DNA from: Metallumcola ferriviriculae | GTDB lineage: Bacteria > Bacillota > JADQBR01 | Length of the DNA stretch: 64,000 nt | Assembly (NCBI RefSeq): GCF_035573695.1 | Contig: NZ_CP121694.1 | Span: forward strand, 1,960,501 to 2,024,500 | Direction of reading: 5' to 3' | The notes under the pieces: model-generated | Told to the model about the DNA's origin: nothing | What the model saw: the letters and a program-made list of their open reading frames with translations, nothing else | The model's database searches: none | Position numbers and translations under genes: made by a program | In this document: positions 26,595 through 36,300 of the stretch, one piece after another | How positions within the stretch are numbered: position 1 is the first letter of the stretch | Layout: each line of letters starts with the position of its first letter

Positions 26595-28049
26595 ATGCTT
26601 ATAACGGTAGTTGCTATTTATCTATTGATAGTTTTGGGCATTGGTCTTTGGTCAGCAAAGGGTAAGGAGAGTATGCGAGACTTTTATATCGCTGGGGCTG
26701 GGATTGGTTTTATTCCGGTAGCTTTCTCCGCTTCGGCCTCTACAATGAGCGGCTGGGGTTTCGTAGGTGGTCCGGGTGCACTTTATGCTTATGGGTTCAG
26801 TCCTATATTAATTATTGAGTTGTTTGCAGTTATTGGTACTGCAGTAGCGTATTTCTTATTGGCAGCACCTATTCGAAAGATGGTTGATTCCCACGGGGTA
26901 CTGACTATTCCAGATATTATAGACGCTAAGTTTGGTGGCAAATTGGCTGGGACGCTATCGGGGATAGCCATCCTGGTGGGCTGCGTTGCCTACCTTTTGG
27001 CACAGTATATAGCTTTAGGAGCCATTGGTGAAGCTATCTTTGGTATTCCCTTTGCAACTTTCGTGATCATAGGCGCTGTGCTAATGATAATCTACTCTGT
27101 TGCAGGTGGAATTGCGGCTTCCATTTATACGGACACATTTCAAGCAGTAGTTATGATAATTAGCGCAATTGTTATACTATTTACCGGACTTAAGGTTGGC
27201 GGTGGTTTCACCAACATATTTTCTACCTTGTCGCAGCAGCCCCACTACATGGATGCAGTTAAACCGGTTGTAGAAGGTGGATCAAGTATTTGGGGCTTAA
27301 TATCCTGGTTTTTGTTAATGGGTATCGGGCTTGGTGGTTTACCACACGTGGTGACCAGGTTTTACACTTTAAACAAAATCCAATTTCTGAAATACGCCTG
27401 TCTGGTAGGTACATTTTCTTACGCCATTATGGTTATGGGGGAATTTTCCGGCTTTTGGATGAAGTACTTGGAGATTACCGGGGCGGTAAAACCTTTGGCT
27501 AATCCCGATATGGCGGGACCGACATTTATTAAGCTCTATTTTGGGCCGGTGGCTGGCGGGGTAATGACTGCTGCAATTTTAGCTGCAATTATGTCTACAG
27601 CAGATTCCTTTTTGGTGACTGCGAGTTCAGTTGTCAGCAGAGATTTCTATCAAAAATATTCAAAACGCGAGCTAACGCCAAAACAGGAATTGAAAGTTGC
27701 CAGGTGGTCAGTAGTTGTTATTGGTTTGATTCCCATATTATTTGCCCTTAACCCTCCGAATTTAATTATTTGGATTGGTTCGGCTGCATGGGGTATCTTT
27801 TCAGCAAGTATTTTTATTCCTTTGGTAATGGGATTGCGATGGGAAAAAGCTACCCGAAATGGCGCCAGTGCTTCCATAATTATTGGACTGGTTTTCAGCT
27901 TGGGGTTATTCCTGTTGAGACAGATTTATGGTTTTGAAACTTATTTGGAGCCGGGTGCCTGGGGTATGATTTTTGCTTTTGCGGCCATCGTTGTTGTGTC
28001 ACTGGCTGAGAGCAAAAAAATTGTAAAAGAAAAGGAAATTGCTTCCTAG
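26595..28049 (+). CDS. Sodium:solute symporter (SSS family)
   Basis: 484 residues from ATG 26595 with AAAGGAGGAG upstream. About 13 hydrophobic segments span the length. Family motifs are visible: 'YIAGAGIGFIPVAFSASASTMSGW' at the start (core helix with the substrate site), 'SVAGGIAASIYTDTFQAVVM' (SSS signature) and 'ILAAIMSTADSFLVTASS' (Na+ site Ser residues). It imports a small organic solute with Na+. Closest in look to the PutP/PanF/acetate-type branch. Being co-transcribed with an acyl-CoA ligase and an amidohydrolase suggests an organic acid as substrate. Confidence 0.9.
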   Translation: MLITVVAIYLLIVLGIGLWSAKGKESMRDFYIAGAGIGFIPVAFSASASTMSGWGFVGGPGALYAYGFSPILIIELFAVIGTAVAYFLLAAPIRKMVDSHGVLTIPDIIDAKFGGKLAGTLSGIAILVGCVAYLLAQYIALGAIGEAIFGIPFATFVIIGAVLMIIYSVAGGIAASIYTDTFQAVVMIISAIVILFTGLKVGGGFTNIFSTLSQQPHYMDAVKPVVEGGSSIWGLISWFLLMGIGLGGLPHVVTRFYTLNKIQFLKYACLVGTFSYAIMVMGEFSGFWMKYLEITGAVKPLANPDMAGPTFIKLYFGPVAGGVMTAAILAAIMSTADSFLVTASSVVSRDFYQKYSKRELTPKQELKVARWSVVVIGLIPILFALNPPNLIIWIGSAAWGIFSASIFIPLVMGLRWEKATRNGASASIIIGLVFSLGLFLLRQIYGFETYLEPGAWGMIFAFAAIVVVSLAESKKIVKEKEIAS

Positions 28050-28061
28050 GGAGGTCGCTTG

Positions 28062-29402
28062 ATGAGCTGGAAAAAATATTGGGATGAAGAATTGGAGACT
28101 ATGTCGCCATCTAAGTTAGAGGTGTTGGAGGAGAAGAAGCTGCGTCAGCAAATTGAATACTGTTTTGCGACAAGCAGTTTTTATAGAGATAAGATGCAGT
28201 TGGCCGGTATTAAACTGGAAGACATACAATGCAAGCAGGATTTAAGTAAGTTTCCCTTTACTACAAAAGATGAAATCCGAGAAAATCAGGAAACAGAGTC
28301 GCCGTATGGGGGTTACTTAAGCTCATCCCCTGAAAAACTTAAACGTGTGCATGGGACTTCTGGTACCACCGGGCGCTTTATTTTAACTTGTTTTACTCAA
28401 AACGATGTGCGTGTAGCTGCTGAATGCGGAGCAAGGAGTTTGTGGACAGCCGGCATGAGGCCTGATGATACAGTGTTTCATGTGTTTAATTACAGCATCT
28501 ACGTTGGCGGGTTGACTGACCACCTTTCGGCAGAATATCTGGGAGCGACCGTGGTTCCCATAGGGGTGGGGCAGTCCCAGGCATTTATTAGCCTTGCAAA
28601 GGATATCCAACCTACAGTTATCACCAGTACTCCTTCCTACCCTGTCTATTTGGCAAAAAAACTGAGGGATGAATATGGTATGGAACCGAAAGAACTTGGG
28701 CTGAAGAAAGGTTTATTCGGTGGTGAACCGGGAGCGGGTATTCCAGCCACTCGTAAGCGTTTGGAAGAAATGTGGGGCTTTGAAGCTAGGGATGCCAACT
28801 ATGGTCTTGGCGAAGTGTTGGCCATATTTGCTTCGGAATGTGAAGCTGAAGACGGACTTCATTTCTGCGGTCAAGGTGCTTTGATTGTTGAACTAATTGA
28901 CCCAGATACAGCTGACGTAAAAAAGATAGAAGCTGGAGCGGAAGGTGAATTGGTTCTCACAACTTTAGAAAGAGAGGCCACCCCGTTAATCCGCTACCGT
29001 ACAAGGGACTTTGTCAGGGTTGTTACCACGGAACCTTGTTCATGCGGCAGGACTAGTTTTCGCTTTAAAGTTATTGGTCGGAGTGATGATATGCTATGGG
29101 TTCGTGGTGTTAACGTTTTCCCTAAGGCAATTGAAGAGACAGTGATGAAGCTGCGGCCTCAGGTTACCGGTGAGCATCAAATAATCCTTGATCGTGAAGG
29201 GGCAATAGATATCTTACCTTTAAAAATCGAATACGCAGAACATATTGAATTAAACCATTTAGATAAATTAAGGAAGTTTATTGAGGATAGATTTTCTGAT
29301 GAACTGAGGGTTACAACAAAAGTCGAACTAGTGCCTTCAGGATCCTTGCCAACCTTTGAGAAAAAGGCCAAACGTATTAAGAAAGTTTTCAAGGGAGAAT
29401 AA
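28062..29402 (+). CDS. Phenylacetate-CoA ligase-like acyl-CoA synthetase
   Basis: 446 residues from ATG 28062 with AGGGAGG at 28048-28054. The size and sequence fit the PaaK branch of adenylate-forming enzymes: 'HGTSGTTGR' (97-105, ATP loop), 'YGLGEVLAIFASECE' (about 247-261), 'ATPLIRYRTRDFV' and 'GRSDDMLWVRGVNVFP' near the C-terminus. These enzymes make an acyl-AMP and then the CoA thioester of an aromatic or other carboxylic acid. The third gene of the sigma-54-controlled operon, it probably activates the acid brought in by the symporter. The exact acid is not readable from the sequence. Confidence 0.88.
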   Translation: MSWKKYWDEELETMSPSKLEVLEEKKLRQQIEYCFATSSFYRDKMQLAGIKLEDIQCKQDLSKFPFTTKDEIRENQETESPYGGYLSSSPEKLKRVHGTSGTTGRFILTCFTQNDVRVAAECGARSLWTAGMRPDDTVFHVFNYSIYVGGLTDHLSAEYLGATVVPIGVGQSQAFISLAKDIQPTVITSTPSYPVYLAKKLRDEYGMEPKELGLKKGLFGGEPGAGIPATRKRLEEMWGFEARDANYGLGEVLAIFASECEAEDGLHFCGQGALIVELIDPDTADVKKIEAGAEGELVLTTLEREATPLIRYRTRDFVRVVTTEPCSCGRTSFRFKVIGRSDDMLWVRGVNVFPKAIEETVMKLRPQVTGEHQIILDREGAIDILPLKIEYAEHIELNHLDKLRKFIEDRFSDELRVTTKVELVPSGSLPTFEKKAKRIKKVFKGE

Positions 29403-29431
29403 AGTAATACCATTAGACGGAGGTAGATAGG

Positions 29432-30283
29432 ATGATTGTAGATTTTAGAGTACGTGTCCCATTACGTGATACGGAAGATGACCCTATGGTCCCGGCGCCC
29501 CCATTTATGGGTCGCTATAATAAGTTACTCAACTACGAGGAAAGAGTAAATAAGCCTTTAGACAAGTTAATAGAGGAAATGGATGAAGCGCGGATAAATA
29601 GGGCGGTACTGCAGGCTGAGTATGAGTATGGTGATTACGCTAAGATATTAAATAGGAGAGCCGGGGAAATAGTGGCGCGTTACCCTAACCGCTTTGTTGG
29701 ATTTGCTACTGTTGATCCACGAGAGGGAATGGAAGCTGTCAGGGAGTTAGAAACAGCGGTGAAGGATTTTGGCTTAAGGGGTCTAAATCTGCAGCCATGT
29801 TTTTTAAGAATGGAACCGACCCATCGCTTATTTTACCCTTTATATGCTAAGTGTGTGGAGTTGGGGATACCTGTAACCCTTCATACAGGAGTAAACTATT
29901 CCGAGGTCCATCCGATGAAATACGATCACCCGCTTCATATTGACGAAGTAGCTTGTGATTTCCCTGAGCTTAATATTATTGCCTGCCATACTGGTTGGCC
30001 CTGGATATCTGATATTGTTGCTGTTGCTAGAAAACATCCAAAGGTGTATATGGACCTTGGAGGTATTTCTCCTAAGTATATCGCAAAACAGGGCAGTGGC
30101 TGGGAGGTATTCTTTCACTTTGCCAATTCGTTGCTGCAGGAGCAGGTTCTATTTGCCACTGACTGGCCGGTTTTTCCTTTTCAAAGGGCTATTGAGGAGT
30201 TGAAGGGTTTGGCGTTTAAAGAGGAAGTTAAAGAAAAAATACTCTTTAGAAATGCAGAAAAGTTACTAGAAGAAATAAGTTAA
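29432..30283 (+). CDS. Amidohydrolase-2 family TIM-barrel protein
   Basis: 283 residues from ATG 29432 with GGAGGTAG upstream. 'GLRGLNLQPCF', 'GIPVTLHTGVNYSEVHP', 'LNIIACHTGWPW' and 'VLFATDWPVFPF' are the barrel strands with metal ligands His, His and Asp of the ACMSD/amidohydrolase-2 group. The first strand has 'VDFRVRVP' in place of the usual HxH, so one metal pair is missing, which happens in decarboxylase-type members. These enzymes hydrolyse ring or amide bonds or decarboxylate aromatic acids. Last gene of the operon from 26468, followed by a terminator. Confidence 0.82.
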   Translation: MIVDFRVRVPLRDTEDDPMVPAPPFMGRYNKLLNYEERVNKPLDKLIEEMDEARINRAVLQAEYEYGDYAKILNRRAGEIVARYPNRFVGFATVDPREGMEAVRELETAVKDFGLRGLNLQPCFLRMEPTHRLFYPLYAKCVELGIPVTLHTGVNYSEVHPMKYDHPLHIDEVACDFPELNIIACHTGWPWISDIVAVARKHPKVYMDLGGISPKYIAKQGSGWEVFFHFANSLLQEQVLFATDWPVFPFQRAIEELKGLAFKEEVKEKILFRNAEKLLEEIS

Positions 30284-30301
30284 TATTTAGAGGGAATGAT
30301 T

Positions 30302-30342
30302 ATAACCTTCGCTCTTTAGTAAAAGAGCGAAGGTTATTGTTT
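30302..30342 (+). terminator. Terminator of the symporter operon
   Basis: A perfect 16-bp stem (30302-30317 with 30322-30337) closes a 4-base loop; the trailing T run is short (TGTTT). Confidence 0.7.
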
Positions 30343-30683
30343 GGGATGTGCCTTAGCCGTGATGGGTAACAAGCTTAGCTAACAAAACACCGGTAAATGC
30401 TTGTAACTTTTTTCACAACTTTAGTCAATTTTTCCTAACCTAAGAATAAATATAAGATTGAGAAGAATTTTACCCTTATCGCCTCAGCGATGAGCCTGAC
30501 TTTATCATGTCAAGGCCATGTGACCGGTTTCCGGTACGCATGGCTTTTCGTATTTTTACGGTGCTGCTAATTGTGGTTTTTACCTAGGCAAAATAGGCAG
30601 CACTACCGATGCCTGCCTTAGCCCTCCCGTGGTTTAATAAACCTAGGGTGGATTCAACCTAAAAACTTTAGGAGGTTTTACTT
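30343..30683 (+). promoter_or_regulatory. Leader of the electron-transfer operon with three hairpins
   Basis: About 340 bases without a gene. Three hairpins follow one another: ATCGC-CTCA-GCGAT (about 30479-30492), GCCTGAC with GTCAAGGC (about 30494-30517), and a strong one (30515-30544: GCCATGTG/CGCATGGC around ACCGG-TTT-CCGGT) followed by TTTTCGTATTTTT, which would act as a terminator. A further weak hairpin (GGTTT-AAT-AAACC, about 30632-30645) precedes the ribosome site. The second and third compete for shared GCC bases, as in attenuators. I cannot match it to a known riboswitch; it could also simply end an upstream transcript. Confidence 0.4.
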
Positions 30684-30977
30684 ATGGGAGCGAGAGCGTA
30701 TTTGTTGGTCAATGTAATGGATGGGGTTAAACACAGGGAATTCATTAAAATTCTACAGGAACTGGAAAACACTTTGGAAGTAGACTTTGTTGACCCGGTA
30801 GTAGGGGATTACGACTTAGTTATCATGATTGAAGCGCCGGTTACTGTCCAATGCGTAGCGCAAAAAATTGCTGAACAGCCGTGGGTTGCTAATCTCTCTG
30901 TATTGAAAATGACCAGCTTGCTAGAGCGGCATAAGCCCATCAAATCTTTATCGATAAGTGTAACCGAGGGACAATAA
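30684..30977 (+). CDS. Stand-alone Lrp/AsnC ligand-binding (RAM) domain protein
   Basis: 97 residues from ATG 30684 with AGGAGGT upstream. The whole protein is the C-terminal half of an Lrp/AsnC regulator ('AYLLVNVMDGVKHREFIKIL', 'VVGDYDLVIMIEAP', 'IAEQPWVANLSVLKM'), without any DNA-binding helix-turn-helix. Such SRAM proteins bind amino acids or related ligands and form rings; some modulate full-length Lrp proteins or enzymes. It lies two bases before the NuoE-like gene and is co-transcribed with it, which suggests a sensor for this redox operon. The ligand is unknown. Confidence 0.82.
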   Translation: MGARAYLLVNVMDGVKHREFIKILQELENTLEVDFVDPVVGDYDLVIMIEAPVTVQCVAQKIAEQPWVANLSVLKMTSLLERHKPIKSLSISVTEGQ

Positions 30978-30979
30978 TT

Positions 30980-31531
30980 ATGAAGGACGACAGCCGAAAA
31001 ACTACCTTAGACCCGTCTACCAGATCTATCATCGATAAGATTGTACAGGAGAATAACTTGAATAAAGGTGCTGGAATAACAATTTTGCAGCAAGTGCAAG
31101 CCTCCTTGGGGTACGTTTCACCGCCAATGATTAGACGCATCTCTAAATTAACAGGAATAACCGCCAGCGCTTTATACAGCATCGCTACCTTTTATGCTCA
31201 GTTCCGTTTGGAGCCCATTGGCAAACATCTTGTGCAAGTGTGTCACGGCACTGCCTGTCACCTGGCAGGAGCTGAAAAAATAACTGAAACCATAACGATG
31301 GAAACAGGTGCTGCCGAAGGCCATACCAGTCCGGACGGGAAGTTTACGGTGGAAAAGGTAGCCTGCCTCGGGTGTTGCAGCCTTGGGCCGGTAATGACCA
31401 TTAATGAAACGACCCATATTCGGCTAACACCGGAGGCGGCACGGAAGTTGGCAAAAAGTAAGAAAAAAGGTTGTAAATGTGAGAAAAGTTCGCATGCTGA
31501 TCAGCAGCCGGGGGTGACGCCGGATGAGTGA
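30980..31531 (+). CDS. NuoE-like 2Fe-2S subunit (HymA/HndA type)
   Basis: 183 residues from ATG 30980. The thioredoxin-like 2Fe-2S fold has four ligands in NuoE order: Cys88 and Cys93 ('CHGTAC'), Cys129 and Cys133 in 'ACLGCC'. 'LNKGAGITILQQVQASLGYV' is the helical N-terminal part. In soluble hydrogenases and formate dehydrogenases this subunit relays electrons to or from the NuoF-like flavin subunit. The C-terminal 25 residues are charged and variable. The stop overlaps the NuoF-like gene by 8 bases, so translation is coupled. Confidence 0.92.
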   Translation: MKDDSRKTTLDPSTRSIIDKIVQENNLNKGAGITILQQVQASLGYVSPPMIRRISKLTGITASALYSIATFYAQFRLEPIGKHLVQVCHGTACHLAGAEKITETITMETGAAEGHTSPDGKFTVEKVACLGCCSLGPVMTINETTHIRLTPEAARKLAKSKKKGCKCEKSSHADQQPGVTPDE

Positions 31532-33332
31532 GAAGAAATATGCTGCTAAGATAACTGTCGGCATGGCTAGCTGTGGTATTGCAGCAGGTGCGCGGGAAGT
31601 TTTCAATACGCTGAAAGCCGCTGTAAAAGAGCTGCCGCTGGCATTGGATTTTAGCGGCTGCATGGGCATGTGCTACAATGAACCCTTGATGGAAATGACC
31701 ATGTCAGATGGTAGCCGCTATCTATATTGTCAGGTTACTCCGGACAAAGCGAAAGAAATTGTAAATAAATACATGGAAAGTGGAAAACCAGTCAGCGAAT
31801 GGCTCGCTTATGCTGAGGATAGGGATACCGCAGATAAAAGCTTTTTAGTACAGCAGCAGCGCATCCTCTTGAAAAACTGCGGTATTATTAATCCGGAAAG
31901 CCTCCAAAGTTATTTGGCAGTTGATGGTTACGCAGCAATAAAAAAAGCTCTTCGCATGCATCCAGAACAGGTAATTCGAGAAATAATTGACTCTGGCCTG
32001 CGGGGAAGAGGCGGGGGAGGATTTCCTACCGGTACTAAGTGGGCCCTGGCCAGAAAAACCTTAAGTCAGGATAAGTACCTTATTTGTAACGCCGATGAAG
32101 GTGATCCAGGCGCCTTTATGGATCGAAGCGTGCTGGAAAGTAACCCCCATGCCTTGTTGGAAGGAATGTTAATTGGCGGCTACGCCATTGGCGCACAGCA
32201 GGGTTATGTATATATTCGAGCAGAATACCCTCTAGCCATTAAGCGGTTATCCCTTGCTATTGCGCAGGCCCGTGAAGAAGGATATCTTGGTCGAAACATC
32301 TTGGGGCATGGTTTTGATTTTGACATTAACATCAGGGAAGGCGCGGGCGCATTTGTCTGTGGAGAGGAAACCGCGCTGATTATGTCCATTGAGGGGAAAC
32401 GGGGCATGCCCCGAATTCGCCCTCCCTACCCGGCTGAATCGGGTCTTTGGGGAGAGGCTACCTCCATCAATAACGTAGAAACTTTAGCCAACGTACCGTG
32501 GATAATGCTAAATGGAGTGGCCAGCTTCAATCAATACGGCACCGAAAAAAGTAAAGGCACCAAGGTTTTTGCCCTAGCAGGAAATATCGCCCGTGGCGGT
32601 CTGATTGAAGTACCCATGGGTATGACCATCAACCAGATAGTATTTGACATTGGCGGCGGGTTGGCTTCGGGTAAAGCACTAAAGGCAGTACAAACCGGCG
32701 GACCTTCCGGCGGTTGTATCCCGGCTAAGCTGGCGGATACGCCCATCGATTATGAATCTCTAAAAAAGATAGGCGCTATTATGGGTTCAGGCGGCTTGCT
32801 GATTATGGATGATACCACCTGTATGGTGGATGTGGCAAAGTTCTTCTTAAACTTTACCCAAGAGGAATCATGCGGTAAGTGTACTTTCTGTAGAGTGGGT
32901 ACACGGCGCATGCTGGAGATATTAGAGCGTATCACTCAAGGAGAAGGAAAAGAAGGCGATCTTGAACTGCTGGAAGAGCTGGGCCAAAGCATCATCGCCG
33001 GATCACTCTGCGGCCTGGGACAATCAGCACCAAATCCGGTACTTACCACCATCAAGTACTTCCGTGAAGAATACGAAGCCCATATCTACCATAAATTATG
33101 TCCGGCCAAAAAGTGTAAGGCACTAATCAGAATGGAAGTAGTGGAGGAACGGTGTAAAGGCTGCGGACGCTGCAGTAAAGAATGCCCAACTGACGCTATT
33201 TCAGGGGAGAAAAAGCAGCCGTTTACCATAGAACAGGAGAAATGTATCCGCTGCGGGCTTTGTGTTAGTGCCTGTAAGTCCAATGCCATTTTGATATATC
33301 CGGGGGCAAGGGGGGAAGAATACAATGGCTAA
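31524..33332 (+). CDS. NuoF-like NADH/FMN-binding subunit (HymB/HndC type)
   Basis: 602 residues from ATG 31524. In order: an N-terminal thioredoxin-like ferredoxin (about 1-90, Cys in 'GMASCG', 'FSGCMGMC' ), the NADH and FMN site ('GLRGRGGGGFPTGTKW' at about 157-172; 'CNADEGDPGAFMDR'; 'GAGAFVCGEETAL'), the SLBB domain, the 4Fe-4S motif 'ESCGKCTFCRVGT' with its fourth Cys 40 residues on, and two 4Fe-4S ferredoxin motifs at the C-terminus ('CKGCGRCSKEC', 'CIRCGLCVSAC'). This is the architecture of bifurcating hydrogenase and formate dehydrogenase flavoproteins. It passes electrons between NAD(H) and iron-sulfur clusters. It overlaps both neighbours by 8 bases. Confidence 0.94.
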   Translation: MSEKKYAAKITVGMASCGIAAGAREVFNTLKAAVKELPLALDFSGCMGMCYNEPLMEMTMSDGSRYLYCQVTPDKAKEIVNKYMESGKPVSEWLAYAEDRDTADKSFLVQQQRILLKNCGIINPESLQSYLAVDGYAAIKKALRMHPEQVIREIIDSGLRGRGGGGFPTGTKWALARKTLSQDKYLICNADEGDPGAFMDRSVLESNPHALLEGMLIGGYAIGAQQGYVYIRAEYPLAIKRLSLAIAQAREEGYLGRNILGHGFDFDINIREGAGAFVCGEETALIMSIEGKRGMPRIRPPYPAESGLWGEATSINNVETLANVPWIMLNGVASFNQYGTEKSKGTKVFALAGNIARGGLIEVPMGMTINQIVFDIGGGLASGKALKAVQTGGPSGGCIPAKLADTPIDYESLKKIGAIMGSGGLLIMDDTTCMVDVAKFFLNFTQEESCGKCTFCRVGTRRMLEILERITQGEGKEGDLELLEELGQSIIAGSLCGLGQSAPNPVLTTIKYFREEYEAHIYHKLCPAKKCKALIRMEVVEERCKGCGRCSKECPTDAISGEKKQPFTIEQEKCIRCGLCVSACKSNAILIYPGARGEEYNG

Positions 33333-36300
33333 AATTAAAATAATCATCGACGGTCAGGAATACCTCGAAGAATCCGGAAGTATCCTCTTGGAAGCAGCTC
33401 GAAAAAACGGCATTCCTATTCCCTCCCTCTGCCATGACCCGCGCTTAGAGCCCTTCGGTGCCTGCCGCCAATGCTTGGTGGAAGTAGAAGGGGCCAAGGG
33501 TCCGGTACAGGCCTGCGGTCTAAGGATTACTGAGGGTATGGTGATTAGAACAAATACCGAAAAAGTGAAGCGGCTGCGAAAGCTATGCTTAGAGATGATG
33601 CTCTCAGAACATTACGGCGATTGCATCGCTCCCTGTCAGTTAGCCTGCCCCGCCGGCATTGACATCCAGGGGTTTGTCGCCCATATTGCCAATGGCAATC
33701 CGGAGGAGGCTGCTGCATTAATCAAGGAAAAGCTTCCCCTTCCTGCATCCGTCGGCAGGGTTTGCCCTCGGTTTTGCGAAGAAGAGTGTCGTAGAAACCT
33801 GGTGGACCAACCGGTAGCTATATGCACCTTAAAACGCTATGCCGGTGACTGCGAACTTGGAAAAGATGCTGCAATAACCTCCCCTGCCTTAGCACCCGAC
33901 ACCGGGAAAAGAGTGGCTGTGGTAGGCGGTGGCCCCGCGGGATTATCTGCAGCCTATTACTTGGCACTAAAAGGTCACCGGATAAGCATTTTCGATGCAT
34001 CTACCCAATTAGGAGGCATGATGCGTTATGGTATCCCTGAATACCGCCTGCCCAAGGCAGCCTTGGACTACGAGATTGAGGCGATAACCTGTCTTTGCGA
34101 AAAAGTTTTTAACAATAAAAAATTGGGCCGCGATTTCACCGTTGGCCAATTAAAACAGATGGGCTTTGACGCCGTCTTTGTAAGCATCGGTTCCTGGTCA
34201 AACCAAGAATTAGGTTTAGAAAATGAAGCATTGACGGGAATTTACTCAGGGATTGACTTTCTCCGTCAAGTAGGAGCTCGGATGGATACCCATATTGGTG
34301 ATCAAGTAGTGGTAATAGGCGGCGGTAACACTGCCATGGATGCCGCCAGGACCGCATTGCGCCTAGGAGCAGCAAAGGTAACTGTGGTCTATCGCCGTTC
34401 GCGGGAAGAAATGCCCGCCAGCGCCCATGAAATTTCCCAGGCAGAAGAAGAGGGAGTTAAATTTTCTTTGCTGACAGGTCCGGTAGCATTTACCGGCGAC
34501 CAAGGCAGCATCGAGACAGTGAGCTGTATTAAAATGCGGCTGGCAGAACCGGACAGTTCAGGTAGACGGCGCCCGGTACCTATCAAGGGAAGCGAATATG
34601 ATATTCCCGTGGATACGTTGATTGCCGCCACCGGTCAAAAACTAAATGTCTCGGATGTAACCACCAGTAATGAAATAATACTCAGCAGCCGCGGCCGCAT
34701 TAAGGCCAATTCTAATACCATGCAGACTGATACCCAGTGGCTGTTTGCCGGTGGAGATTGTGTCACCGGGCCAGCGACAGTGGTTGAGGCCGTATCAGCC
34801 GGGCGTAAGGCCGCCCTCGGCATCAATCAATACCTTGCCGGTGAAATAATTCGCCCCGAGGCAGAACCTTTTAACTGCTCTCGCGGTAATTTAGCAGACA
34901 TTGATACCGCTGAATTTGAACAGCACCCGAGAATACCCCGTACCGCGATGCCTACTTGCGTGCCTAAGGAAAGGAAAAGAAATTTTAAGGAGTTTGAATT
35001 AGGCTATAGTAAAGAAATGGCAGAAAGGGAGGCTGGGCGCTGCCTATCTTGTGGCTGCTTAGATACTTTCTCCTGTCGACTGCGTCAGTATGCTGCGGAG
35101 CAAAGAGTAGATATCAAAAAGTTGGGCTTTGGCAAGAGGGCGTACCCCGTTTACCTGGATCACCCATTTATCATACGTGATCCAAACAAATGCATTCTTT
35201 GTGGCAATTGTGTGCGTATTTGCGAGGAAGTACAGGAGGTGGGTGCCCTCGGTTTTGTGGGCAGAGGTTCAGAAACCGTAGTATTGCCCGCTTTAAAAAA
35301 CCCTCTGATGGAAACCCTTTGCCAATCCTGCGGCCAGTGTCTTAACGTTTGCCCCACCGGGGCCTTAACCGGAAAGAGCATACTGCCAAAACCGGGGCCC
35401 TGGAATTACAGGAAAGCTGCATCGGTCTGTAATTACTGTAATATCGGCTGCCGCTTGGAGGTCAGAACCGCCGGTAACCGGATCATAGGAGTAACATCAC
35501 CTGTGGCTGCTGACACCCCTAATGAAGGAAATCTTTGTATGAATGGAACTTTTGGTTATACCGATATAAAGATGTCGGATAGAATGACCCAGCCGCTAAT
35601 TATTAACGGTATACCTAAAGAGGTTAATTGGGAAACAGCACTAGCAGCAGCAGCCAGCCTGTTGAATGATGTTTGGGGTAAAGAAGGGCTGGACAGCATT
35701 GGTGTTGCGGTTTCTCCTAAGCTAACCAATGAGGAGCTTTATCTGGCATATAAGCTGGGGCGCATGGGTCTAGGTACCCAGAGAATTTTTAGCACAGTTC
35801 CTGTTATTTCGCCGTTAATGGATGCTAATATCCATTGCCCATCATTCCAAAATCTGTCGGACAGTGACCTAATCGTGCTGGTAAACGGGGAAATATTTAC
35901 TAAGTATCCCGTCGTTGGTCATAAAATTAAGAAGGCAGTGGCTAATGGCAGTAAACTGGTAATCATCAGCCCCTACGCCACCAATTTTGACATTATTGCC
36001 TGCCTTACTTTAAAAAGCAGTAGTCGCAATACCAGCGATTTACTAAAAGTAATTATTCATTATCTGAGAAGCAGTCAAGGAAACTCACAGCAATGCCTGG
36101 AAAATGAATTTGACAGTAGTAGCAATAGTAATGTGCATACCACTAGGCACCGATTACAGGAATTGACACGGCTGCTAACCGAAGCTGTTAAGCCGGTGAT
36201 AATAGCGGACGGTGACACTGTATCTCCAGAAACGATGGCCCTGCTTCAGCGTCTATTTTCTCTGTCAGGAAGCGGCACTAAGAGCTATAACGGTTTAATG

